Assembly (NCBI RefSeq): GCF_030463565.1 | Contig: NC_134643.1 | Span: 42,136,221-42,200,220 of the forward strand | Source of the DNA: Pelecanus crispus | Taxonomy: Eukaryota; Chordata; Aves; Pelecaniformes; Pelecanidae | DNA length: 64,000 bases | Direction: 5' to 3' | Shown here: positions 13,459-26,260 of the stretch, piece by piece | How the letters are laid out: each line of letters begins with the position of its first letter | How positions within the stretch are numbered: the first letter of the stretch is position 1 | Notes under the pieces: model-generated | What the model was told of the DNA's origin: nothing | What the model saw: the letters and a program-made list of their open reading frames with translations, nothing else | The model's database searches: none | Made by a program: the position numbers and the translations under genes

Positions 13459-15351
13459 GGCCCACTTGCTATTCTCCACCCGTGTGCACAGAAGAGGGGG
13501 TAGTAGTTTGTATATCATGCAAAGATAGGGTAAAAGGGAAAGCATGGAAGCCCATGAAACCCAAGAATTTCCTCCTGCAGTGGTCTTACTGCATGGCTCC
13601 ATTGTCACAGCCCACCTTGCATCTTCTTTCTGGCCCAACAGACCTTGCAACATCCAGAGTGTCTCCATTTGCTGTTCAGAAATACTTGGAGATGTTTCTG
13701 GGTTGTAGACAGCATCCAAGATAGATTTTGTTTAATGAATAAATAGCAGTTTTGTGGTTTGGATTGGTGGCTACTTCATGCCCAGGTCCCTCCAGTGAAA
13801 TCAGTGGATATGAGGCTGCAAAACAAAAGAAGCTACTACTTCCAGCAGTATCACGGCACCTCTCTGCAGATGAATTTGCACTGTCTACACAGTTCCAGTG
13901 TATAAATCTGTGTATAGAAAGGTTTAGAGAAGGTTGAGGAAATTATGTTCATTGATAGACTGTTGTCGAGAATATAGCTGACTTGTCAAAGATGATGGCT
14001 CCTTCACTGACACAGGACCCCTCTCAGGAGGAGTAGATGTATTTGCATGGAAAGAGGTACCATGGTCGATAAATTTTTCAAAATGAGTTGAGAGTTTTTG
14101 TTGCTCTGCTTTGCTATGATTTTGTTTTTCGTATATCTTTAAATTTTAAGAGCGTTCTGGATGCAGTATATGTATTTTGCCCCTAAGACTTTACTTCTTT
14201 TTCTTTTTTGCTTAATGTATTCTATTAATTTAAAAAAAAAATCAAGGCAGAGGCTGAAGATATAGTCTCTGTATTTGGCAAACAGCAATTTCCAGGCACA
14301 GGTTTACCTTACAGCAAATGTAAGCCTCTCGTTTTTAAACATCCACATGGACTGCACGTTCCAGGAGTCCCAGTCTCCATCAATCCTCTGCCACAGTGCC
14401 TGCTTGCATTTCCTCATCCTTTTTCTTGTTCACTGAGTATTTTCGGGACTTAACTGTTTAGCGATTTATAACTTGCATGTGAAGGCAGGCATTGCTGCTA
14501 CTGCAGCAGCAGCCAGACGCCTGGACACCTCCCTGCTTGCTGTCATTTTGCAGGTGCAAAGCACAGGCCTTTTTGCAACTGGTCATTAATCATGAACTGT
14601 CGGACTCAGATATAAAGATTGGAAACTGCTTAATGAGCTTCAGGTTCCCTTTTCAGACCAGATCTGAGCTGAGTGAGTGCACACAGTCACTATTCTCTGA
14701 ATATGTATCAGAGTGGATTGCATTGTAGCGTTTTTTTCACTTGCTGGCAAAGAGATTCATTAAGAACTTACGGTTCAATATGCCACAAGAAACTTGGGAA
14801 TTTGACTCACTGGGTCTGAAAGCATACAGACCGGCTGAAAGGTTGATAAAGGATATAAAATTGGCATTGTGATTTTGAGGCTAAGGTTCCTCCAGATTTA
14901 TTTAGGAGAACACGTTAAATAATACTGAGAACAAAAGCAGAAAGCTTATAAAAGGAACAGGATAAATACTGAAAAATAAAATTATTTTTCACCAGTAAAG
15001 AAACTGGAGAAGGCCAATAGATCTTGACGACAAGTCAGCAATGATCACTATAAGAGATACTTGGAATGGACATCTCCACAATTCAAGTGACTGGCTTTAC
15101 TCCAGGTCTGTATTGCTAAGTCTTAAAAATGATAAGTGTCTAAATAGCTCCAATGGTTTGTGGGCTTTTTTTTTTTTTGGTAGAAATTGCTATAACTGAG
15201 AACAGATATGATTGGAATTTGGAAGGCAACATTTGTCATTACTAAACTTGTTTGCTTATATTTACAGTTCTTGAAGTATCAAGTGAGGAAGGTTTCAACT
15301 TGAAACAAATCTGCAGTGTTGTTAGAAGACGTGAGAGACTAGCTCCTCCGA
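13459..15351. other. Intergenic, no feature recognised
   Basis: Unique sequence between the CR1 and the first solo LTR; only short A/T tracts and chance ORFs. Confidence 0.65.
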
Positions 15352-15356
15352 GATGC

Positions 15357-15925
15357 TGTCGTGGTTTAACCCCAGCTGGCAGCTAAGCACCACGCAGCCG
15401 CTCGCTCACTCCCCACTGGTGGGATGGGGGAGAGAATCAGAAGAGTAAAAGTGAGAAAACTCGTGGGTTGAGATAAAGACAGTTTAATAAGTAAAGCAAA
15501 AGCCACGCACGCAAGCAAAGCAAAACAAGGAATTCATTCACTGCTTCCCATCGGCAGGCAGGTGTTCAGCCATCTCCAGGAAAGCAGGGCTCCACCACGC
15601 CTGTTGGTTACTTGGGAAGACAAAACACACTAACTCTGAACGTCCCCCCGCCCTTCTTCTTCCCCCAGCTTTTTATGCTGAGCATGGCGTCATATGGTGT
15701 GGGATATCCCTTTGTCCCCTCCCAACTTCTTGTGCACCCCCAGCCTGCTTTCTGGTGGGGTGGGGTGAGAAGCAGAAAAGGCCTTGACTCTGTGTAAGCG
15801 CTGCTCAGCAGTAACTAAAGCATCCCTGTGTCATCAACACTGTTTCCAGCACAAATCCAAAACATAGCTCCATACTAGCTACTATGAAGAAAATTAACTC
15901 TATCCTCCCAGCCAAAACCAGCACA
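15357..15925 (-). mobile_element. Solo LTR of an avian endogenous retrovirus (copy 1)
   Basis: The 569-bp element reads TGTCGTGGTTTAACC... to ...ACCAGCACA, with TG/CA ends and flanking 5-bp duplications GATGC (15352-15356 and 15926-15930). No gag, pol or env remains are next to it, so it is a solo LTR left by recombination. Read on the minus strand it has a CRE-like site (TGACGCCA), a degraded TATA region (CATAAAAAGC), then a TTATTAAACTG poly(A)-like stretch, the order expected of a sense-oriented LTR. I recognise the family from neoavian genomes (TguLTR5-like from memory); the exact subfamily needs a repeat library. Confidence 0.85.
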
Positions 15926-16547
15926 GATGCTCTCTTTCTGTCTTGTAAATACACTTGGGCAATTTTCTGTAGTGCACAGGGAGCCAAGCATAAGTGTCTG
16001 TACATCTCAGTTCATTCGGCACTATTCGATCTGAGGATTGTACTTCGGTGTACATTTTATTAAATGCGAAACTGAAAAACAGAGAAAGCTTCTAGGCCCC
16101 ACAGTAAAAGCACAATTATAAAACTATAATAAATATTTATGCACTTATTACATATTGTAAACTGTGCACATGCATGGAATAACAGAAGACTTAATACCAA
16201 AGCATTTTCTGCTTTGCAGATTACTTTAGGCTACCATGGCCCACCTGCTTTGGAAGCAAGATTATGTTCTTTTACTAAAAGTGAACATTTTAAGATTTTC
16301 ATGTGCATGAGGAAGCAGGCACTTACTTGTATCTGACAAGGAAGATGTACATGCCATAATGTGTCCAGAATCAATATATACACATGGTGGGTAATTGTAA
16401 TTTTTTAGCAAGGAAACCTCCTCCCCTTCTATGGACAAAACCCAAGGCTCTTTTGTACTTTTTACTAGTCTTGTCCTGATTCTTATTCTGTCAAAATAAA
16501 CTGTGAGATAGAAACTCTTCCTCTGCAGAAAATAAAAGCTCTACAAC

Positions 16548-16573
16548 TTTTTTTTTTTTTTTTTTTTTTTTTT
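16548..16573. repeat. T26 homopolymer
   Basis: Twenty-six T in a row preceded by GCTCTACAAC; no recognisable retroposon body is attached on either side. Confidence 0.85.
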
Positions 16574-19500
16574 GTGAATGGATATAAAGAAGGTTGAGAG
16601 ATAAGTCTGGAGGCTATAATTTTAGAAATGTATAAATAAAACTGTCAATTCCTTTGAAGATACTTTTTAACATGTGTTTCGGAAAAGGAGCAATTCGTGT
16701 GATGGCAACCATCATTAATTGGAATTTCTGTGCCTTTGCTTTAATAAATTTGCTTCAGTTACTTGATCCTTTAAACTATTCCATTAAGTGGTCTGCACTT
16801 GTTAAGGGAATGGCGTGTATGTGGTCTGTGTGGAATTCTGTTTAAGTGTTACGTCCATTGATGAAAAGAGAAGAGGTACCCATCCACTTACGATGCAAAT
16901 ATGCAACCTCCTTTCTGTGGAGAAGTGGGTGGAGAAGGAAAGCTGGAAAGGGTGACTTGGACATCTATTTCTGCAGGGCTTGGTCATGCCATTCGATGAA
17001 TAAACTGATTTCATTCACCCAAGGAACTGAGCATGTGAGTGATTCCCATATGGCTAAAGAAGGATTTTTAAGGTAAGAATGTGCTTTTGAGTGCAGGATC
17101 AAACTGATGAACATACACCAAGTATGTGGTAAGCAGTGGCTTGGAAGCAGCTGACAACAGAATAAAAAATACATCGGGATATGCATCACTGGCAGGAATC
17201 TTTCAACTGGAGCAGGTTGGATAAGGTTTTCTGGGGGAGATACTCCAGCCCCTTGTCATCACAGGCCAGGATGTCTTTCCGTCATATGGGCAGATTGGTG
17301 GTCATCTCCCCATGTGACAGGAAGATCTCTGAACCTCACCCATGTACTCTTCTTACATAAGTGTTGTGTTTCCAGCCAGAGGACAGGACACCAAGAAGTT
17401 CTGGCCATAGGGTGCACCATGCAGCTGGAACCTGCCAGCCAGACTCAGTGGTTTTGTTATATGGAGAAGGTGCTTCCTTCTGGCCATGTGAAGACATGGT
17501 GTGGGGCTAGGGGGAAAGAGGGCAGCAGGGCAGGAAAGCAATTCAGTATCCCAAGAGAGGGGACAGGATTAGGTCTTTGGCCAAATTCAGTTGTTGCAGT
17601 AGAACAGACCATTCATAGGGACGGGAAGCTGCCAGCTCCAATGCACAGTGAGGTACCTGTCAGTGGTGGTTTGCCTTTTCAGGGATAGTGTTCTCATACT
17701 TTAATGCACAGAGATTGAGCAGATGTACTGTGATTCTTCCTCATTTTTCTTAGTATTATTTCAGTTATTATGCTGATACTGTGATAAACATAGTATAAAA
17801 ACATCACACATGGAGAATGCTAGTTTGCATGTCCATTGCTAACAACATGGCAGTGCCGAGGGGCTGGTAAGTGGGTTTAAATGGGCACAAGTGGGCACAA
17901 GCAAATCTAAATATTAATGACATCAAGAACATCCTACAGATCACACCTTCAGGCAGGCACAAGGTACAGCCAAAAACTGATTAGAAACAGGTGCCTAAAT
18001 ATGGTGATAAGAGAGGGCCACTCACCCCGGGGGGAAGAAAAAAAAATAAATCTCTGCTTAACTGCACCTTTGCTCAGCTGGCCTGTCCCAGGCTGAACAC
18101 CCAGAGGAACCTGTCTGACACGCAGGCCAGGTGGGGAGGCAGCAGCCTCCCAGGCAGCACCATCACTGGCCTTTTAGATGTCAGCCGAGTGCCCCAGGCA
18201 CACCGTGCCTGCAGAAACCACAGCCAACCTGCTGGCACACCTAGCCTGTGCCCACCATCACAGCTTCTTTCTGTGGGGATCAGTAAAATGAGGTCTTGGT
18301 GCATAATTGCTAACAACAACAAAAAAAAAAAAAAGCAAAGAAAAACGGTAGCAAAGCTGTAGTCTAAGGGATCTACCAAAACAGCGGGGCCTTAGGAGTT
18401 ACTTCAGCCATAAACTGAAGCTGGCTCCAAGGATAACTTGAGGGAGTCAGTTCACAATGGCTAGCAAGTCTTTTGATGTGACTCATAGCTGAATAGCTGG
18501 AGAATATGATCTCTTCTACAAACATGTAATGCATGTACAATTTTACACTAGGTATTAATTGGATAATTGTATGACCCCTTTTTAAATGCAGCAACAGGTA
18601 AAACTGTTCCTGGGCATCAGTTTTAATGCTATTTCTTTGAAAACCACAACTACTGTTGCAATTCTGTGCCCAGTTATGAAATGCAGTACCTACTGTCCAC
18701 AGTAATACATGCCGGAGGGAGGCAAGAGAAGGATTAGTGTTTTATGCCAACCTGATTCAGTAAGTGAACTCAAGTTACCTAAATCACATGAAATCCTAGG
18801 GTAGCTTATGCTTTAAGGTAGGATGTCCAAATACCTTGCTGGGCTGATAGGCTTAGGTTTAGAGAATTCCTAAAGGAACCTGAAATAATTTCTGTTCCAT
18901 ATAGTGACTGCTGATGTGAATTAGTTATATCTTTGTCTTACACTGAAAAATAGAGGAATTTCAGCTTCAGATTTGTCTTCTACATGTTAGACAAGAAGAC
19001 GGTTTAAATGGCAACAGGGGATCTCCCTGAGATAGGGAGATATCTCAAGAAGAACCGCTGTTTGATGGAGGCTTCTGGTGAGCAGAAGAAATGGCAAATA
19101 GGCTCCCTGAAGAAAAAAGCTCTACAACACTTATCAACATCTTGTCAAAATTAGGTAGATTAAGGATTTATTTTCTTCAGATGGATTTTCACATTTAAAC
19201 CCATTCTGTTTGATTATCTATTTATTCATAAGCAAATACTTTTTCCCCATAAGACCTTTTCCTTTCCATAATTTGCCTTTCTGGCTTCTCAGAAAAAAAA
19301 AAAAAAAATCACAGCATTTGAACTCCCTTGTGCCAAATTAGGATCTTTGAGTTTTAGGTACGGAATTAACTGGGAGGATATAAATTACTTGTCAGTAATG
19401 GACATGACTCGTAAAGAGTCAGGTGCCATGCTGCAACTCTTTGGATATCCGGTTCCCAGTTCCTGAAGTGAAATGCTTAATTCTCCCATGCACTGAGTGG

Positions 19501-20412
19501 TGACCGAAGAGCCCCCCCACTGAAGTGGAAAACCAAGCAGAGTTAGTCACAGGAACCAGTTCAGAGTTACTCAAGAGGAACCCTTTCAAAGCTGCTTTTT
19601 CAACATCAGTCCGGAGCTCCAGTGCTGAACTCAAGGTGATGATAGAAAGGCACCACCATTCTCAGCCTAAATTTGTCTCTCTTGGATAGTCCCTGACACT
19701 CATTTGGTCAAAGAATGGGACTGACAGCTTTCTCTTTCCTTGAAATTTGGAATTAATGAGAGAGGTTTCTGTAAAAAAACCCAGTCCTGGAAGCAGGAGT
19801 CAAACTAGTGGCTTTGTCTCCATGCTGAAGGTCCTGAGCACAGGGCTACAGCCCTGGTGGGGCTACACCATTATGAAGACCCCTGAGACTGCCGTGTCCT
19901 GCTGTTCTTCCCAGTGGTTCTGGGACACACCTGCATGGGAAGAACAGCAGAACATCCACTGATAGCAACAGTTATTCTCCCCTCTTTTGGGTGAGACTGG
20001 CACAGTTTCACTCTTTCTTTGTCAAGCTTCCTGCAAGACTCTTGGTTTGGACTTTTGCAGCAGATGTGGGCTCACGTCCCTTCTGGGTGAGGAGGTCCTA
20101 AGACGATAAGGATTTGAAGGAGGAGGATAACAAGTGGCTTTTTATCTTTATGTTAGAAGTGAATGGCAGGAGAAGCACTGTTTGACTTTTTTTTTAAGTG
20201 GGCGCTGGAGGGTGCCCTCTGTACTTGGCTCCTTCTCTGTGCAGAAATAACTTCAGTGGGAATTTTGCAGTCACAGTTGTCAGGGACAGAGTCTTATTCA
20301 CCTGCTCTTGTACACCTCTGCCCTTCAACACTTCCTTTTTCTTCTTTTAAACAAATAGAGAACAGTATTTTAAATGTTTCTTTCTGGCTGCATTTATCTA
20401 CTGTACCTTTTG

Positions 20413-20439
20413 CATCATTTACATCATTTACATCATTTG
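20413..20439. repeat. Three copies of a 9-bp unit (CATCATTTA)
   Basis: Short tandem repeat in intergenic DNA, two perfect copies and one with a terminal change. Confidence 0.85.
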
Positions 20440-21700
20440 AGGCTGTTTGTAGAAAATGTACTTGCAGCACTTTTGGGAATTGAAGCATGGAAGGAAAGAA
20501 AATTACATGTTTATCTTTATTTGATTTTTTAATTTGAGAAGCAGGGATAAGTTAATTAATTGACAAAGAGGTTTTAGATTTATCCCATTAGCAGTTAGGG
20601 CTGGGACTGCTAAGCAGTTAACTATTTTTGACATGTCCAGAACCTGAGAAGATTGGGTTTTGTTACATATTGTTTTTTCTCACTTCAGGATAAGGTACTT
20701 TTATATTTGTTTTAATATTTTTGCTAAGTAGTGAGAATGCTAATATTAGCTAACAGGAAAGGATCTCTGCTTCCAATAGCTTATACTGAATGATTATTTT
20801 GCTGGGAGAGTAATGAGATGATTCTATCCTACAATTACATAGCTCTGATTCCATACCTTCTCAATAGCCAGTGGTGGTGAGATTCAGGGTTCTTGCTAGA
20901 TTCTGCTAAGAGACAGCAAAAGATCAGCTGATAAGAATTAGTAGAAGTAGTGCAGAATGCTAATAATACCAATAACTAATAAGTAACTTTTTGTCTGGTG
21001 ATAATTCTTCAGAAATCTAATCAACAAGGACTGACTCTATTGTGCTAAGTTCTGTACCTGAAATTTACGGTCTAAATATCCAAGGCAGCCAGATAAGACA
21101 TTTATACTTAATTCAATGTTCTCTGTGTTCTGTATGTTTGGAGGAGACATTTCATCGTAGACAGATCACCAAGTGAAAGCATCTATGAAATGCTGTGAGG
21201 TTCCTCCACAGCCAAACTCTTGCACTAGCACAATTCTCTCTATATGTCCTTCAGTTTCTAATCCCTGTTCCAGGCCACCAGTGCATTAGGTATGTGGTAG
21301 AAAAACTCAAAAGCATTTTTGTATTCCATTCAGATCTTAAGTAATTTAATCAAAACCCTAAAGAGTTACACCCAGGCTTGGTTTGTCTCTTTATATTTAG
21401 CATAACCGAATACTAGGGCTTTATTTCCTCCTAAACTATCTGATTGAATGCTGCTGTAAATTATTCTGCTTTTAGAGAAGCATTATTTCTTCTTGGGCTC
21501 ATGTTTCATAACTTTCAGAATCAAAAAAAGGCAGAATTTTTTCAGCTTATTTCCAGGATTTGCTTAGGTAAGCTTTATGATATGCCTGCAAGATCTGAAA
21601 CAACGATACGTATCTTGAGGGATATAAGGACATCAATGACATTTCATATTGCCCCCACCACAAAGGGAATACATTGCATAGCTTAATTCCTCTCTGACAC

Positions 21701-22510
21701 ATATAGGATTACAGGGTAATTCAGGCTGGAAGGGGCCTCAGGAAGCCTCTAGCTGAACCCCATGCTCACAACAGGGTCAGCTACAAGGTCAGACCAGGTT
21801 GCTCTGGGCTGTACTTACAGTGTGGGCTTCCAGGGACAGAGACTGCACAGCCTCTCTGGACAGTTTGCTCCACTGCTTGACTGTTCTTGTGGGGAAACGT
21901 TTCTTCTTCTTCTGTCCAGTCTGAACCTCCATGGTTTCACCTCATGTCTGTTGCTTCTCAGCCTCCAGACACGTGCTGCTGGGAAGAGCTTGGCTCCATC
22001 TCCTTGATAAGCTCCTCATAGGTGCTGGGGGCTTCTGTGGGGTGCCCCCAAAGCCATTCCCTCTCCACGTGAACAAGCCCCGGTCCCTCTGCCTGTCCTC
22101 ACAGGTCACATGCTCCAGCCCCAACCATTGTGGTGGCCCTTCCCTGGACTCACTACAGTTTATCAATGTCTTTCCTGTACTGGGGAGCCCCAAACTGGAT
22201 GCAGTGTTCTAGCTGTGGTCTGACAGCTGCTGAGTAAAGGGAATAATTGCTTTCCTTGGTCTGCTGGCTGTGCTCCTGCTGACACAGCCCAGGGCACCAT
22301 TGGCCTTCATCACTGCCAGGGCTCATTGCTGGCCTGCGCTCAGCTTGCTGCCCACCAGTGCTCCCAGGACCTCCTCCGCAGACCTGTTCCCCAGACTGAC
22401 GTGTTGCAAGGGTTTCTTCCTCCTGGGGGCACGGTATTGCATTTGTCCTTGTTGAATTTCATAAGGCTCCTGTTGGCCGATTATTGGAACTTGACCTTAG
22501 GCAGGGCTGG
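21701..22510 (-). mobile_element. CR1 LINE fragment, about 0.8 kb
   Basis: Reverse-strand CR1, reading from a decayed 3' end (AATTCAGGCTGGAAGGGGCC) through the reverse-complement 3' UTR and the end of the reverse-transcriptase ORF (CTTGTTGAATTTCATAAGG near the far end). It is interrupted by stops and indels, hence dead. The short open frames here are shadows of it. Confidence 0.9.
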
Positions 22511-22802
22511 AAATACAGTGGGAAACAATTGAACAGATACAATTGAATTGAGAAGTTGCTCTTGAATCATTCAGGACAGAAATTTAAATACATTAAAGGG
22601 AGGAAGAATGTGCAAAGGTATTCCAACGAATCCTTGAAATACCTTGAAATATGGAGACAGTCTTTCATCAAGCTGTGTATGGTGTTAAGTGTAGTGTAAA
22701 ACCTTCTGCTGTAGAAGCAGAGCCCAGAAGCACTTGACCAGGGAAAAAATCACTAGTTGTCACAACATGGAGCCCCACATCTAGCAGTGGTCAGTTACAT
22801 AA

Positions 22803-22845
22803 AATCATAGAATCATAGAATCATTTAGGTTGGAAAAGAAGTGAA
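22803..22845 (-). mobile_element. CR1 3'-terminal scrap
   Basis: Only the final 40 bp or so of a minus-strand CR1: AATCATAGAATCATAGAATC followed by ATTTAGGTTGGAAAAG. The rest is missing. Confidence 0.8.
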
Positions 22846-25516
22846 CATTAGGCATCTGAGGTGGTAGGAGGTGCTGTGTATGCCCTCACACATACAAACA
22901 TATACACAGCGTGTTAGAATAGGACTGACAAAATGTTGATGGGATGGGCCTGCACATGGGTGGGAGCATACACCTAGAAAATCCCCTACTTGTAATAGCA
23001 ATTCATTAAAATCAAGCAAAACAAATGGAGGCACTTTCTTTAGGTCCTGGGTATAAAACAAATTGCACAGGTATAACTTCATTGCTCTACTTGTTCCCTA
23101 AATTAGGCCTTTTTTGAGAGTTATTTAGGATTAAGGAAGGACATGAATTTAAAGTTAAATAGCTATTCTAATTTTTCATGTAAACAAGATCTTATTTGAT
23201 TTTTCTCTGTAATTATTCAGTAGGAAGAAAATTAAAGACTATAGTCCCTATCAAAAACCTTTATTAAGTATTTGTCCCAAATGACTTGATTGTATCATTT
23301 TAATGAATACAGAAAAAATTAATCAGCACAAAAATTCATTAATTATAACATGACAGAAAGCCACTGAAATAGACAACAATGGTTCTTTAACAGACAGATT
23401 ATTACTCAGACAGAGTATTTCAAAGCCATCTTGCAAATTTATCCCATGTGTGGGCAACAGATTCACCAGGGGTTCATAAAGCCTTCTCAGTGCTTTACAT
23501 ATACTCCTACATATTTCAGTAGGAGTCACCCTGGTAAGGCTGGCTTATTCTACAGTAGTCTACATACACAAAAGGCAGAAGAATTTACTGCAAAAAAGGG
23601 GATCCTGATTTTAGGATCCATCTCTCTTTTCATAAACACAACTTGATCAAAAATGGAAGACTTTGTGAAAAAAGATATTGTGCATAAATAAAGCCAAAAA
23701 GATTCTGATACGGTTTAAAGCCACATCAGTGCTACCAGCTACTGCAGTCCTCACAAGTGAGGATTAAGTTATATGTCTGTGTGGATGACATATTTTAGAC
23801 CTACAGAACTCAGGACACTATGTTTTTTTCTTAAATGCAGTTCCTTTCTTGGTCCATTTGTTCCAATAAATGGACAGCAATCAACTTCTCAACCAGAATC
23901 CCAAACAATAGGTAATATCAAGTGCCTAAAAACTTAAAAGCCACTCCCAGCTGCTCAGACAAGAGAAATCCTGAAGAAGAAAACTGGGACAGAGTGTCAG
24001 GAAAAACATCCTGAAGAATGAAGTGGTTCAAAGTGCACGTTGGCTTCTTGCAGAAAATGGGAAAGCCACACAATTTTTTCGTCTTTAAATCTTAACTGAC
24101 CAAACCATAGTAGCAGGACTGTCATGTCCAAAAAATCAGGACATGTGGTTTAGAAATTAAGAGATAATATTTTTAGTTAAAAAAGCCCCAAATAGCAGGA
24201 TCATTTTATTCACCTTCAGGTTTCTGTTTTTTGGGTTTTTTTTTTTTTTTGAGATTTCTGATACCAAGCTTTTCTTTTCAAGCAGTTAGGCTAGAAACTA
24301 AGGGTTTGGGGTTTTTTCCACATGAATGCAGAGATTCACTATCAGTGCTGGCACTGCCTGGGAAGCATCAGATGGAGGAAGACTTGGACTAAGCCTGAGA
24401 GAGGCTGGAACACTAAGACTGCAGCGGACACGCCAGCACCGTGTGTGGCTGGAAGACCCACTGGTGATTTCCATGGGCCAGGTCTTCAGATGGTCTAAAG
24501 CGGGTTATTTCTGAAGAAGTCAATGGAGCTGTGTTGATTCGCACCATCTGGGTATTTGGCTAAATAATTCCCTGGCAGAGTTAACAGAGCTATAAAGGTG
24601 CCAGTGCTCTTCCACTATCACTCTTTGTGGGTTGATTCTATATTTGCTGAAAGAAAACAATAACTGAGGCACTGATATTTGCTTGACAGATAATACTCAT
24701 GGCAACAATCTCTTAGGCATTTATTGTGTACACAGTTATTGAGAACACTGACAGTTTCCCTTCACTTAATGATATAATAAAATACTACAATTAGTACAAA
24801 ATGTTCTCGGCATTCAAAATTTAGTCGTCCAGTGATATTCATTGTTCTTGTGATTGACAGATTTTAGTGGAGAAGGATGAATTTACTTAAGTGATATTTG
24901 CATATGTTTTTCAATTAAAGCGGATTGATTTGAAGTAGCCAAAAGCAATGTGATTTCTAGATTTTCGTTTCCCTACCAGGACCACTTACATATGTTTTGA
25001 GATTTCCCATTAATCCATGTAATCTATTGAGTAAATTACTATTTCTTTCATCATGCATAGGTGCATTTCCTATGACGAACAAATGCTTGGTCTTTTGTTC
25101 CAGCGGTATGTCACTGAAAAGAAACAATGACTTGTCTCTGCATGCTTTGCTGGCTTTAAGATCACAAGAATAGGAAGTAAGGTCAGTTTTCTAAGCAGAA
25201 GGAGGCTGTACTAGCACCACGACATTCATGGGAACAAGGTTGATTTTCTAATTTTGTAATAGTCAAGTGCTGTGACAGTGCAGTTGTGTCTAATGGAGTG
25301 AACAGTAGGAAGAGGACAATGTTTGTGCTATGGAGACAGAAATGGCAGAAAGAATCCCCAAAGGATCAGTGGGGAACATAATGACACACAAGACCTGGTG
25401 TGTGTCTGGTAACTCTTCCCTGTTACTGCCTAGCAGAATATTCGGTAGGTTTTGATTGCTTCATTTACTACCAGCCACTTGCCATAAAGCATCAAATTAC
25501 CACATAAGTCTTTTGA
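22846..25516. other. Intergenic, unique DNA
   Basis: No gene seen. Contains a T15 tract (24236-24250) and the palindromic relic at 24.5 kb. Confidence 0.65.
24513..24560. repeat. Relic of the same palindromic amniote repeat (one arm)
   Basis: GAAGTCAATGGAGCTGTGTT then GATTCGCACCATCTGGGTAT follows the second half of the pattern (gaagtcaatggagctatgc, tgatttacaccagctgaggat). Only one arm is clear. Confidence 0.5.
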
Positions 25517-25576
25517 TTGATAGATAGATAGATAGATACATACATACATAGATAGATAGATACATAGATAGATATA
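25517..25576. repeat. GATA/TACA tetranucleotide microsatellite
   Basis: About 60 bp of TAGA units interrupted by two blocks of TACA units, the usual GATA-to-ACAT conversion by point mutation. Likely polymorphic. Confidence 0.9.
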
Positions 25577-25849
25577 GAACAAATGCATGCAAACCATTAT
25601 CAGCATGAGCTCGGGGTGCTTGTTGAGGCATGTCCTCACCAGATATTTAACCCGGGTGAGAACTCAGCTCTGAGGCTTGAAACTTTTATAAATCATTAAA
25701 GCTCCCCAGCATACATGACAGCACCCCTTACCTCAGTGCCCTGGGGGGTCAGAGTGCAATAGGGTGATTAAGTTCACTTCTGAATTGAAATAAGAGAAAG
25801 GCATTAAGAAACTGCTGTTTGCTGCAGCAAAACCACTGCTAATCCTGGA

Positions 25850-26260
25850 ACTGAAGAATGGCAGAGTGAGGAAGGGACTTCTGGAGGTCATCTGGTCCAA
25901 GCCCTGGCTCAAAGCAGGTCCATTGAAATCAGATTGCTCAGGATCTTGTCCAGTCAAATTTTTAGTATCTTTGTTGACAAAAGTGCTATGTAGTCTCTGG
26001 TCAAACTGGTCCAATGTTTGAATGCCCTCAGGGTGAATTTTTTTCTCCTAGTTTCTAATTGGAATTTCCTGTCTTGCAACTTGTGCTCTTGCCTCTCACC
26101 CTATCATTGGGAAAAGTCTGTCTCTGCCTTCTCTGTACACTTCTGTTAGGTGGCTGAAGACAGCAGAAGATTCTTCTTTAGCAGCCTCTTAAGATTGCAT
26201 AAACCCATCTGTCAGCCACTCCTTGTACACCGTGTGCTCCCAACCCCTGCTAAGGTTCAG
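25850..26260 (-). mobile_element. Old degenerate CR1 fragment
   Basis: The sequence follows the CR1 minus-strand pattern (GGGACTTCTGGAGGTCATCTGG, CTCAGGGTGAATTTTTTTCTCC, CTCACCCTATCATTGGGAAAAG, CTCTTAAGATTGCATAAACCC) but with many substitutions and without the terminal octamers. It is an older copy than those at 13.2, 45.6 and 60.8 kb. Confidence 0.75.

Larger units (their letters stand above)
15931..21700. other. Intergenic, unique AT-rich DNA with homopolymers
   Basis: Contains T26 (16548-16573), A14 (18321-18334), A16 (19293-19308) and the 9-bp triple repeat. No exon recognised; the 17.3-17.7 and 18.0-18.4 kb open frames of about 120 codons lack homology. Confidence 0.65.
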
